A DNA stretch of 64,000 bases from Zeaxanthinibacter sp. PT1. Lineage in GTDB: Bacteria > Bacteroidota > Bacteroidia > Flavobacteriales > Flavobacteriaceae. The stretch lies in assembly GCF_028464225.1 (NCBI RefSeq), contig NZ_JAQPCN010000005.1, positions 1 to 64,000 on the forward strand, read 5' to 3'. Each line of letters starts with the position of its first letter. Position 1 is the first letter of the stretch. The position numbers and the translations under genes were made by a program. A model generated the notes under the pieces. The model did not search any database, was not told where the DNA came from, and saw only the letters and a list, made by a program, of their open reading frames with translations. Shown piece after piece: positions 14,815 through 24,012 of this stretch.

Positions 14815-17800
14815 ATGAAGACTCAATACCAACAGATTATAATCACGCCAGAACAAGCGCAAGACATCGCATCCCGGCTATACGATATCACTGGTACAGC
14901 CACCGCTCTACCCGGGGAGATCGATTTTAACTTCAGGATAAATACCCCGGAAGGAGAAGCTTTCCTTCTGAAAATAGCACGCCCGGGAGAAAACGAGAAT
15001 TACCTGGATTTTCAGAAACAACTGTTGTTACAACTGCAGGCTGAAAATCCCGGACTGGCTGCGCCTTTAGTCATTGAGGATAAGCAGGGGAATATGCTGC
15101 CGACATTTGTTGATGAACAAGGTAATAAACGTTTTGTGCGTCTCCTAACCTGGCTCCCGGGAAGACTATGGAGTAATGTGAATCCACATAGCGATTCGCT
15201 CAGGGAAAGCCTTGGAAATCATTTGGGCAATATTACCGCAGCCCTGCAAGGTTTTGACCACCCCAAGGCACACCGCTCCCTGCATTGGGATATAAGCCAA
15301 GCCGGTTGGACGTGCGACTACGTGTCACTTTTTTCCGGAAAGCAACTCGAGATTATAACCTACTTCCAAGAGCTGTTCCAACAGGAGTACGAGGAATTTG
15401 AACAGCTGAGGAAGGGAGTGATTCATAACGATGCCAACGACAACAATATACTGGTCTCAGACGATCTCATAAATCCGGAAGTTCTGGCGGTGATCGATTT
15501 TGGGGATTCGGTTTACACCCAACTGTTCAACGAACTCGCAGTGGCCTGTGCCTACGCTATCATGCATCACCCCGATCCATTGGATGCTGCCCTTCCGCTG
15601 GTCCGCGGTTTTCATAAATCCTTCCCGCTCCAGGAAAAGGAATTAGAGCACCTCTACACAGCCATCGCAATGCGTCTGGTGATCTCCGTGACCAAGAGCG
15701 CCATCAATAAGGAAGAAGAGCCCGATAATGAGTACCTGCAAGTCAGTGAAGCACCCGCCTGGGAGCTGTTAGAAAAATGGCGAGCTATACATCCTGATTT
15801 CGCCCACTATAATTTCAGGGAGGCATGCAGCTACACTGCCCACCCTAACGAACAAAAATTTAAGTCCTGGGCCAGGGATCAGCAAGTTGACCTCACAAAG
15901 CTGTTCCCTACTGTAAGGGCTGATGGGGTGTATCCATTAGATCTTAGTGTTTCAAGTAGCTGGATTGGGCACCAACAGGATTTTAATAACCTGGACTGGT
16001 TCCAGTTCAAAATAGACCAATTACAAAAAGAACACCCGGGGAGCATCCCGGCAGGAGGTTACCTGGAGCCCAGGCCGCTATATACTTCAGGTGAATATGA
16101 TAAAACTGGGAACTATGGGCGGGAGAGCAGGACCATTCATTTGGGGATCGACTTCTGGCTGCCGGCCGGCACTCCTGTCCATGCCCTCTGGGATGGCGAA
16201 GTAGTTACAGCCGTAAATGATGAAGGGGATAAGGAATACGGCGGACTAGTGATTCTCAAGCACCATAAAGAAGGAATCACCTTCTACACCCTTCATGGCC
16301 ACCTGACGATTGCCGGGGCTACCCGTCACAAACCGGGCGATGTGATCCGGGCGGGGGAGGAGATCGCTCTCCTGGGCAATTACCCGGAGAATGGCAACTG
16401 GGCACCCCACTTGCATTTCCAGCTGATGCTGTCTATGCTTCACTATGAAATAGACTTCCCCGGGGTAACCTATTACCGGCAGCTCCCGGTCTGGAAGAGC
16501 ATCTGCCCGGATCCTAATTTATTGTTCAAGGCAAAGGAGCTGGAACCACTGGAGGATATCTCGGACCAGGAACTTCGACATCAACGCCAGCAATACCTGG
16601 GAAAAGGAATGAGCCTGCAGTACAAGAAACCGATTCGGATGGTTCGTGGAGCAGGGGTTTATTTGCTGGACCAGTACGGGAGAAAATACCTGGATACCGT
16701 GAATAACGTGGCCCATGTAGGACACGAGCACCCGGGTGTTGTCCGGGCAGGGCAGGAGCAGATGGCATTACTAAATACCAATTCACGCTACTTGCATGAG
16801 AATATCACCGTATATGCCGAAGCCTTGCTGGCTACCTTACCTCCCGAACTCAGCGTGCTCCATTTTGTGAATTCGGGCAGCGAGGCCAACGAATTGGCAC
16901 TGCGGATGGTCAAGACTGCCACGGGGCATAAAGATATCATTGCCTCCGAGGTGGGATACCACGGGAACACCAATGCCTGTGTGGAGATCAGCTCGTATAA
17001 GTTTGACGGAAAAGGTGGCTCCGGGGCCCCGGAACACACCCATATCTTTCCTATCCCCGATACCTTCCGTGGAAAATACCGGGGTGCAGACAGCGGAACT
17101 GCTTATGCGGAGGAGGTGAAACAAATTATTGATACCCTTGACAAAGAACGCCGGAAACCTGCGGCATTTATCGTAGAACCAATCATCAGTTGTGGGGGAC
17201 AGGTAGAGCTGCCGGATGGATTTTTAAAGCAGGCTTACGGTCATGTTAGACAGGCAGGCGGACTCTGTATTTCTGACGAGGTGCAAGTAGGCCTTGGCCG
17301 GATGGGGAAATCGTTTTGGGGCTTCCAACTCCATGATGTGGTCCCCGATATTGTCACCATGGGCAAACCCCTGGGGAATGGTCACCCCCTGGCCGTGGTA
17401 GCCTGTACACGTGAAGTAGCCGATGCCTTTGCCAACGGGATGGAATTCTTTAATACGTTCGGCGGGAACCCGGTCTCCTGTGCCATAGGGGCCGAGGTGC
17501 TGAAAGTAGTGAAACGTGAAGGCTTGCAAAAAAATGCCCTGGAAGTAGGAGAATATTTGAAAACAGAACTACATAAGCTAGCCGGTAATCACCCAATTAT
17601 CGGGGATGTTCGTGGTCAGGGATTGTTCCTGGGAATAGAACTGGTAACCACGGATCTTAGACCATTGCCGGAACAGGCCACTTACCTGGTGAACCGGATG
17701 AAAGAACACGGGATTTTGATGAGCATTGATGGTCCCGGTCATAACGTAATCAAAATAAAGCCCCCAATGGTTTTCAGTGAGAATGATGCAGATGAAGTGC

Positions 17801-17850
17801 TCTTCTATATGCGTAAAATCTTGGGTGAAGATTTAATGAATAAACTATGA
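14815..17850 (+). CDS. Trifunctional fusion: APH-type kinase, M23 peptidase and class III aminotransferase
   Basis: Three domains lie in one 1011-aa chain. Residues about 1-330 form an aminoglycoside-phosphotransferase-fold kinase, with VIHNDANDNNILV as catalytic loop and VIDFGDS as metal site. About 430-545 is an M23/LytM metallopeptidase with HLGIDFWLPAGTPVHA and HLHFQ. About 590-1005 is a PLP class III aminotransferase fold with VNSGSEANELAL, SDEVQVGLGRMG and Schiff-base lysine K851 in TMGKPLGNG. In animals related separate proteins are hydroxylysine kinase and phospho-lyases on phosphohydroxylysine or phosphoethanolamine, so this chain may phosphorylate then cleave an amino alcohol. There is no signal peptide, odd for an M23 domain. 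The fusion is known from several phyla; its substrate is not. Confidence 0.85.
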   Translation: MKTQYQQIIITPEQAQDIASRLYDITGTATALPGEIDFNFRINTPEGEAFLLKIARPGENENYLDFQKQLLLQLQAENPGLAAPLVIEDKQGNMLPTFVDEQGNKRFVRLLTWLPGRLWSNVNPHSDSLRESLGNHLGNITAALQGFDHPKAHRSLHWDISQAGWTCDYVSLFSGKQLEIITYFQELFQQEYEEFEQLRKGVIHNDANDNNILVSDDLINPEVLAVIDFGDSVYTQLFNELAVACAYAIMHHPDPLDAALPLVRGFHKSFPLQEKELEHLYTAIAMRLVISVTKSAINKEEEPDNEYLQVSEAPAWELLEKWRAIHPDFAHYNFREACSYTAHPNEQKFKSWARDQQVDLTKLFPTVRADGVYPLDLSVSSSWIGHQQDFNNLDWFQFKIDQLQKEHPGSIPAGGYLEPRPLYTSGEYDKTGNYGRESRTIHLGIDFWLPAGTPVHALWDGEVVTAVNDEGDKEYGGLVILKHHKEGITFYTLHGHLTIAGATRHKPGDVIRAGEEIALLGNYPENGNWAPHLHFQLMLSMLHYEIDFPGVTYYRQLPVWKSICPDPNLLFKAKELEPLEDISDQELRHQRQQYLGKGMSLQYKKPIRMVRGAGVYLLDQYGRKYLDTVNNVAHVGHEHPGVVRAGQEQMALLNTNSRYLHENITVYAEALLATLPPELSVLHFVNSGSEANELALRMVKTATGHKDIIASEVGYHGNTNACVEISSYKFDGKGGSGAPEHTHIFPIPDTFRGKYRGADSGTAYAEEVKQIIDTLDKERRKPAAFIVEPIISCGGQVELPDGFLKQAYGHVRQAGGLCISDEVQVGLGRMGKSFWGFQLHDVVPDIVTMGKPLGNGHPLAVVACTREVADAFANGMEFFNTFGGNPVSCAIGAEVLKVVKREGLQKNALEVGEYLKTELHKLAGNHPIIGDVRGQGLFLGIELVTTDLRPLPEQATYLVNRMKEHGILMSIDGPGHNVIKIKPPMVFSENDADEVLFYMRKILGEDLMNKL

Positions 17851-17990
17851 CTCTCCCGGTAAACATACACCGCGCTTTACCGAATTATATTCGATAGATC
17901 CGGTATAATTTCTTATATTATAAGAGTATCCCCCTGCAGCCGATTCTATTCGGTGAAGTCCATTTTTGTTTCATTTTAAAACCAGCAACC

Positions 17991-18761
17991 ATGGCTTCAT
18001 TCAAATTACTCCTTTTAACCCTTTTATTGATGTTTCCTGCCGTTCTTCTTTCCCAGGAAGTAACGTTCTACGCGGCCGATACCGAGAGCATTGAGCAAAC
18101 CACTTATACCCAGGTTCAGCATTCTATCGGCTTCCAGGAAGCAGAAACTGAACTGATGATGGCCGGAATTCCGGGAATGATTGGCGACGTGCTTCCCAGC
18201 CTGGTAAAATATATCCCTCGTCTTTTTTATAACCCATCGAAATACGTAAAGGAATACGATGCGGAATATACTTTTATAGGTCCTGATGCCCCTGCCAGCG
18301 GTATAGAGCCGGGTAAACTGATGGAGTTCCGTGCCGTAGGACTCACCCCAACTCAGCAAGCGGATACAGTGGCCAAGATCAGGTTTCGCACGGGGAATAT
18401 TCCCGGTAAACCAGGTTATCATTACATCGGGTTATGGGATTACGATATCTATCGTACAGGGGTTAAATTGAAACCGCGCAGCAAGTCCCTCAATATGGTA
18501 GTGGAAATGATGTTCACCTACTTTGACGACCAGCACCAAAAGCACGAATATGTACTTCAGCCCATGTTACTTTCTGCCCTCACCCCGGGACAATCCGGCA
18601 AAAATACCCACAACAGGTACCAGGTTCTGCCAAAAATGAATGTATTGGAAAAAGTAGCGATCAAAGTGACCGAGGTCAATGCTAAGAAAGCAACCTGGGA
18701 TCAATGGATGGGAATATACGAGAAGAATCAAAACAGCATCTCGGACTTCGTTAAATTATGA
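17991..18761 (+). CDS. Secreted protein of unknown function
   Basis: The 256-aa product has a clear signal peptide (about residues 1-21, LLLMFPAVLLSQ). The mature part contains no motif I recognise; it is mixed alpha/beta with a short hydrophobic stretch near residues 55-75 (MMAGIPGMIGDVLPSLVKYI) and ends in NSISDFVKL. It probably acts in the periplasm or at the outer membrane. It faces the minus-strand cluster and has no partner gene. Confidence 0.75.
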   Translation: MASFKLLLLTLLLMFPAVLLSQEVTFYAADTESIEQTTYTQVQHSIGFQEAETELMMAGIPGMIGDVLPSLVKYIPRLFYNPSKYVKEYDAEYTFIGPDAPASGIEPGKLMEFRAVGLTPTQQADTVAKIRFRTGNIPGKPGYHYIGLWDYDIYRTGVKLKPRSKSLNMVVEMMFTYFDDQHQKHEYVLQPMLLSALTPGQSGKNTHNRYQVLPKMNVLEKVAIKVTEVNAKKATWDQWMGIYEKNQNSISDFVKL

Positions 18762-18813
18762 GTATTGGGTGGCATAACCGGTAAGTCTCCGGGGCTGGAA
18801 TAAGTTCCGGGAG

Positions 18814-18849
18814 AAAAAAAGGGCATCCTGGGGAAGACACAGGATGCCC
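18814..18849 (-). terminator. Terminator of the minus-strand envelope cluster
   Basis: GGGCATCCTG (18821-18830) pairs with CAGGATGCCC (18840-18849). On the minus strand the hairpin is followed by a T-run (complement of 18814-18820), so it ends transcription from 18898 and above. Confidence 0.85.
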
Positions 18850-18897
18850 CTGACTAACAAAAAACCAACAATTAATTCATTAAATTATTCGTCCTGC

Positions 18898-19587
18898 TTA
18901 TCTAGCGGTGACTTTTAGAATTGAAGTAGAGGAATTACCCGCCGGGTTCTCTTTGGTGATTACCTTGATGTAATATTCCTTATTCACCTGCAGCCCGGTC
19001 ATTTCTACCGTTTTAATTTCCGTGATATTAGATTCCACCTGGGTGGTAGGATTAGGTTGGTCATCGAAGTAAACATCATAGACAAGAACACTGTTATCCG
19101 GGTCATCCGGCCTTTGCCAGGTGAATTGAAGGGTTCCGGCACTGTTGCTAACCACCTGGATAACGGCAGGTGCGGGTGCAGTATTAGTATCAGGGATCCC
19201 CTGGCTGAAGAAAGTATACTCCTTACTGCTGATTGATTCACTGCCATTCCCCTTAACCTTCCATTGATACCACTGCCCGTAATTCAGACGAACCATGGTT
19301 TGGGTTTCCCCGGAATTGACCGTCTTGATGACTGTATTATCGGGATTGATCACCTCCTTATTACTATTTATGGCATCGATATGTAATTCAAAATCCTGGA
19401 ACTGTCCCTGCGCCGACCATCGGAACGGGATATCCAGTAAATTTCCGGGTACCGAGATTCCGTCGTAACAGGTCTCGTTGTCAATAGGAGATACCAGGTT
19501 GATCGCCATATCACTTTCCACAAATTCTCCTTCACAAGCACTGAGGAGGATTAAACTGATGATTAGTATTGCACTGTTCTTCTTCAT
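18898..19587 (-). CDS. Lipoprotein with fibronectin type III-like fold
   Basis: The 229-aa protein starts with a lipoprotein signal with lipobox LLSAC (C18). The mature part has two beta-sandwich regions. The second, about residues 135-228, reads like a fibronectin type III domain (LQFTWQRPDDPDNSVLVYDV, then VNKEYYIKVIT). It is probably anchored in the outer membrane, perhaps facing outside. It follows the Calx-beta gene by 5 bp in the same operon and may be a partner of that surface protein. Function otherwise unknown. Confidence 0.8.
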   Translation of the reverse strand: MKKNSAILIISLILLSACEGEFVESDMAINLVSPIDNETCYDGISVPGNLLDIPFRWSAQGQFQDFELHIDAINSNKEVINPDNTVIKTVNSGETQTMVRLNYGQWYQWKVKGNGSESISSKEYTFFSQGIPDTNTAPAPAVIQVVSNSAGTLQFTWQRPDDPDNSVLVYDVYFDDQPNPTTQVESNITEIKTVEMTGLQVNKEYYIKVITKENPAGNSSTSILKVTAR

Positions 19588-19592
19588 GATTC

Positions 19593-22379
19593 TTACTTTT
19601 TGATGAATTTAAAATTCATTTCCTCTCCCTTCTCGGTATACAGTCTCCCAAAGTAGACGCCGGGGGCTTCCGACGAAAGGTCTATACTCAGCATTCCCCC
19701 TTGAATGTCTAATTGACTTTCCTGCAGCACATTACCGGAGGTATCAAAGAGCGAGAGGGCTGCCGATGCGGTGTCGGTAAATCCATTCAGGGTGATGACG
19801 TCCTGGGTAGGATTAGGATAGACATAGATCTTTTTCAGGGAAACCGCGGTCTTTATAATGCCCTGGCAATCCTGGGCTCCTTTGATCTCCAGTTCATTCA
19901 GCCCTTCGGATAAAGGAACTTTCAGCACCTGTTTTGACGGGCCATCCACCTGGTAGGAATATTCCCGGCCGTCCTTGGTCGTGACCGTGTATTGTTCACT
20001 CCCGGATACGGACAGCAGCGCTACTTTGGCCCCAAGGTCTACACTTTGAGCCAGTAGGTTGGTTCCCTGCAGTTCTTCTATGGTCACACTAAAGGAAGGC
20101 GGGATGATTTCGATCTCCGGGTCCTGGAATTCGAAGAAGACGTCGTAATAGCCGGAAGGCAGATCCCTGAAGGTAATTTCTCCATTGGCAGGGAGGTTGC
20201 TGATCTCGGTTACCGATCCACCGTTCACCTGGACGATGAACTGGAAACCTGAATTATTCTTTACATTGATATCGCCTTCGGCGGAGCCTGCACAAGAGTC
20301 GCTGGAAGAAGTCACCTTTAATGCGTTGGCATCCAGGCTGCTGGTGTCAAATTCTGTACTGATGATCTCTAAAGTAGCCGTGCTCTCGATCACCTGGTAA
20401 CGCTCCCCGGCGGTGACCACCAAGTTGACACGTTCGTTATTTTCCTCGAGACCATCTTCCAGGGCGGTGATCACCACCTCTTTTACGGACTCCCCGGGCC
20501 CGAAGACCACGAAGTCATTTTCCGGAGCAGAGAAATCCAGGCCGCGTTCTGCCGCATTGGCATCATTCAGATCGGAGAAGGTGTAATTGACGCGCACGTC
20601 TATCCCGGTATCGTTCGGCTTATCCAGGCTGATCTCAAAGACCCCGGAATTCCCTCTTGCCGGGTCCTCGTAAATTGGGCTGGCTACTACACCGGCAGAG
20701 ACGTCAAAGGCAACCTTATCCTGGTCGTTCCGGGGAATGGTAACCGAGGCACTTTTATTACTGTCGTTAATGGAATAGCCTGATCCCTCAATGAGGGTAA
20801 TCGTTACTAATTCATCCTCCTCCACTAAATCATCTTGAAGGGCTACAAGATCAATGAAATTTTGCGTCTGGCCACTTGGAAAATATAAACTTCTAGTTAT
20901 CGGCTCATAATCTACACCCTCTTCAGCATTACCGCCTACCTCGAAATACACTGTGATATCGTTATCCAGGGCGTTTTGAAGTTCAAATAAGAAAAGACCA
21001 TTATCAGTTCCTGCATTTTCTTCATCTGCCAAATTATCAGGTGAGGTAACTGTTACTGCGGTTGTTTCTAAAATAACTACAGTCCATGTAAAACCCATGA
21101 TAAATCTGCTATCATTAGATTGTACAATCAAATCAAATTGCTCTGTGCCTTCCTGACTTTTATCAGGTTCTATAGCTGGACTTAGGATAGATATTTGTAA
21201 AACATTATCAGGATCATCATTTACATCCACGTTAAAGGTCAACTCATTGGTGCCTGCTCGATTTCGGAAATCTAATCCCTCTTCAGCTTGCGGGTGTCCA
21301 TTAACAGAGCCTCCGGCCTCATATAAAACACTAAAGGGATACTCCGTGTCTTCAGGTAAGCCTTTTTCTCCCTCAAATGCAATTTCGAATATTTCTCCTT
21401 CCTCTACTTGGTATTCTGGACAGCAAGCAGCGTCATCCACGTAAATAGCATCACCCACATAATTAGGATTTATGGCATTAGGTGTTTTGACGGTCATATG
21501 TATGATGTATTGACCATTCTGATCTAATATTTTGACTTGTAGAGGTGGAGGCAAGTTTATAGGTTCAGTAAATCCAGGATCGGACAATGTTGCCAAGAAA
21601 AAATCATGATCTAAATCGGTATCACCATTTAACATTACTTCAACAGATCCTGATGAATCCCCGGGAGCTATAATCACTTGGTTCGCCAAAGCTGTAAAGT
21701 CTTCGATTTCGGCAGGATTTCCAGAGTTTTCATCAGGAGTAAAACTTATAGGAAAAATGATGTCTGAGTTCGTATTATTGGCCCAGAGATTACCTTCAGA
21801 ATCGAATAATGTAACCGTGATTACTTCATTGGTGCCCTGTTCAAAACTCCCGGTATTGGTTATTTCTGCTACGATGTCTGCCGTGGCGACGGAATTAATT
21901 TTAATTTCAATCTCAATAAATGTGCTGCTGTCAATTTCGCCGGGACCCTCGATATAGTAATTATTAGTCGAAGTGGATTTAGGAATATCAAGAATAATAA
22001 CCTCACCAGGGTCATTGATATTATCTATGAGCGCTTCGATATCCAGTTCTCCATCTGCGCCAACGCTCTCATTTATAACTACTGGGACCGGAGAGCTGGG
22101 ACTGGCAATAAAATCGATGTCCGGTGTTGCCGTAGTTCCGAAGGCAATTTCGTATTCCAGGTCTACCGTGGTGCCCTGGAGACCGTTTTCGGATTCAGTG
22201 TGAATTAATAGTGGAAGTGAATTTCCTTCATCCAATTCAACCAAATACTTATAACGGTCTTCACCTTCAATATATTCGACATTATAATCACCTGTAATTT
22301 CCAGGGATAGAATAGCCTGCTGTGCTAGGAGGCCATTCGTGATTAATAGGGTTAAGAGTAATGTGATCTTCGACTTCAT
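19593..22379 (-). CDS. Calx-beta repeat protein with type IX secretion sorting domain
   Basis: This large surface or secreted protein (928 aa from the chosen start) has a signal peptide ending GLLAQQ. Calx-beta-like repeats span about residues 60-690, with acidic calcium-site segments such as EEGVDYEP and ERGLDFSAPEND. The C-terminal T9SS type A sorting domain has VYPNPTQDVITLNGF and ends in GEEMNFKFIKK. The frame is open 75 nt further upstream, but that would add residues before the signal peptide and overlap the barrel gene, so I place the start at 22379. It lies between an outer-membrane barrel gene and a lipoprotein gene, which may help secrete or anchor it. Adhesion is a plausible role. 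Confidence 0.85.
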   Translation of the reverse strand: MKSKITLLLTLLITNGLLAQQAILSLEITGDYNVEYIEGEDRYKYLVELDEGNSLPLLIHTESENGLQGTTVDLEYEIAFGTTATPDIDFIASPSSPVPVVINESVGADGELDIEALIDNINDPGEVIILDIPKSTSTNNYYIEGPGEIDSSTFIEIEIKINSVATADIVAEITNTGSFEQGTNEVITVTLFDSEGNLWANNTNSDIIFPISFTPDENSGNPAEIEDFTALANQVIIAPGDSSGSVEVMLNGDTDLDHDFFLATLSDPGFTEPINLPPPLQVKILDQNGQYIIHMTVKTPNAINPNYVGDAIYVDDAACCPEYQVEEGEIFEIAFEGEKGLPEDTEYPFSVLYEAGGSVNGHPQAEEGLDFRNRAGTNELTFNVDVNDDPDNVLQISILSPAIEPDKSQEGTEQFDLIVQSNDSRFIMGFTWTVVILETTAVTVTSPDNLADEENAGTDNGLFLFELQNALDNDITVYFEVGGNAEEGVDYEPITRSLYFPSGQTQNFIDLVALQDDLVEEDELVTITLIEGSGYSINDSNKSASVTIPRNDQDKVAFDVSAGVVASPIYEDPARGNSGVFEISLDKPNDTGIDVRVNYTFSDLNDANAAERGLDFSAPENDFVVFGPGESVKEVVITALEDGLEENNERVNLVVTAGERYQVIESTATLEIISTEFDTSSLDANALKVTSSSDSCAGSAEGDINVKNNSGFQFIVQVNGGSVTEISNLPANGEITFRDLPSGYYDVFFEFQDPEIEIIPPSFSVTIEELQGTNLLAQSVDLGAKVALLSVSGSEQYTVTTKDGREYSYQVDGPSKQVLKVPLSEGLNELEIKGAQDCQGIIKTAVSLKKIYVYPNPTQDVITLNGFTDTASAALSLFDTSGNVLQESQLDIQGGMLSIDLSSEAPGVYFGRLYTEKGEEMNFKFIKK

Positions 22380-22413
22380 TTCGGATTGATTTAAATTTAT
22401 TCTGCTCCTGGAT

Positions 22414-23811
22414 TTAAAATAACTCCTCCAGTTTCCTGAAGTTAATTCCCACAAAGAGGTTGTCCACGTACCCTTCCATAAACAGGTTAGAGAGCGTTGC
22501 CGATCCTATGGTCAGGAAATACAAGCGCATTCCTATTCCCCCGGTGATCTCCTGTAAATCGGTGCTGTAACTGATCGGGGTATACACACTGAAATTCCTT
22601 GTTTCGTAACGGTATGATACCGTGGCCAGGTTTAAGCGATCACTGGAATAGATGCTGCCCGACGAGGACATCGCGGCCATATAGTTCAGGTTCAAATAGT
22701 GGTTAGCGCCATTTTTGAGCAAGACGTCAAAATTCAGTTGTAAGGATGTGGGCAAGGATACCACGGCATCTCCGGTGGTCGGTACCACGGTTACATCATT
22801 GGTATTTTTTCGTAAGGTGTTCAGTAAACCGTTGTCCTGCCGTATCTCCCTGCCTTTAAATTCTACATCATTGATCAGGAATTCCTCGCTGACAAAATCC
22901 TTGTAGGTGATGGTTCCGAGGTCTAGTACCGCAGCCGACAAGCGGAACTTATACTTAGTCAGGGCACTGGCATTGACCCCTTCATCTACTCGGTTCGTAG
23001 AACGTGGACGCCATTCGTAAACCATCCCGATGTCTCCCCCGATCCCGGTACCCTGGACGCTGCTGTTAAAGACCAGGTCCTGGAGGTTGTTCTGGTTTTC
23101 ACTGAAATAGTCCTCCGGGAAAGTATTGATATAGTTCAGGCTGCCATCCAGTCTAAGATCGTCCTGCCCGATGTCATTTTGATAGTCCCCGTTTAAATTA
23201 CCATCCAATTGGGTAGCACCGGCTCCCATAAGATATTTAAAGGTTCCGCCGAATTTCAGGAAATGGTTTTCAGCATTAGCTAGCACCAGTGCATAGGAAA
23301 GGCCGGCTTCTTTCCAGTGATGCGTAGATGAATTAAGCGCGGGATTCGCTATAGTAATGGCATCCTGGCTAAATTCTGAATTTATGCCCTCCCAGAGGTA
23401 ACCATTAAAGTCGTCGTAATTGATAAAGGCCCGTGACCTGGCGGTTATGGCCAGGGCATGCCTGGCATTTAAGGAAAACATGCCGGAAACGATCACGTCG
23501 CGATCTGCCAGTGCACTGGTATTTACCGCGGCATCATTATCCAAATTTTCCGTGTATTCAATACCGTTAAAGCCTGTGGGGTCTTCGACGTAATACAGGG
23601 GGATATCTCCATATTCCGCATAACTTAAATGGTTATAAGCCACTCCGATATCCACCTTATGTTTAGAGTCCACGATATTGGCGGGGTTTGCAATAGCCGT
23701 GTAAATGCCCCCGTAATTGTCAAAATTGGAACCGGGGCTGGATTGTGCATAAATTAAAGTGGTCATCAACCCTATAAGGGGGATGAGTAATAGTTTAGGA
23801 TTCGGTTTCAT
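22414..23811 (-). CDS. Outer-membrane beta-barrel protein, DUF5723-like
   Basis: The 465-aa product has a signal peptide (ending IYAQ) and long amphipathic beta-strand patterns to the C-terminus, with aromatic girdle residues. The start of the mature part, GGIYTAIANPANIVDSKHKV, resembles DUF5723 and PorP/SprF-type barrels of Bacteroidota, where such genes often sit beside secreted T9SS cargo. It is followed 34 bp later by the Calx-beta cargo gene, so it could anchor or help export that protein. The 201-nt leader is unusually rich in hairpins. Family assignment is tentative. Confidence 0.7.
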   Translation of the reverse strand: MKPNPKLLLIPLIGLMTTLIYAQSSPGSNFDNYGGIYTAIANPANIVDSKHKVDIGVAYNHLSYAEYGDIPLYYVEDPTGFNGIEYTENLDNDAAVNTSALADRDVIVSGMFSLNARHALAITARSRAFINYDDFNGYLWEGINSEFSQDAITIANPALNSSTHHWKEAGLSYALVLANAENHFLKFGGTFKYLMGAGATQLDGNLNGDYQNDIGQDDLRLDGSLNYINTFPEDYFSENQNNLQDLVFNSSVQGTGIGGDIGMVYEWRPRSTNRVDEGVNASALTKYKFRLSAAVLDLGTITYKDFVSEEFLINDVEFKGREIRQDNGLLNTLRKNTNDVTVVPTTGDAVVSLPTSLQLNFDVLLKNGANHYLNLNYMAAMSSSGSIYSSDRLNLATVSYRYETRNFSVYTPISYSTDLQEITGGIGMRLYFLTIGSATLSNLFMEGYVDNLFVGINFRKLEELF

Positions 23812-24012
23812 ATAGATAGAATCAGCTGGTTGAACGGAAAAACGCCTCGCATATGGTTGCGATCAAATCTCCACATAGCACAAGCTATGGGTACGGGAGA
23901 GGGGGGCGTCTCCGGGTGTCTAATGATGAACCGTGGCGACCGCAAAGGCGGAAAGCCAAGTCTTCATTTCAGTTGCTGGTAAGGGAACGGCCTGTGTTCC
24001 CTGAGGGAAAAA
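23812..24012 (-). ncRNA. Hairpin-rich leader between M48 and barrel genes, possible structured RNA
   Basis: At least four perfect stems lie in 201 nt: AGGGAAC/GTTCCCT, a nested TGGC-ga-CCGC-aaag-GCGG-aaa-GCCA, GGAGA/TCTCC and CATAGC-acaa-GCTATG. A TCGCA/TGCGA hairpin comes next, and on the minus strand GGCG and five T residues follow it, resembling an attenuator. It matches no riboswitch class I can name with confidence. Confidence 0.4.

Noticed and set aside
23812..24012. Cyclic-di-GMP (GEMM) or cobalamin riboswitch
   Set aside because: The CCGCAAAGGCGG segment recalls GEMM only superficially; the order of conserved boxes does not match, so I call it only a structured leader.
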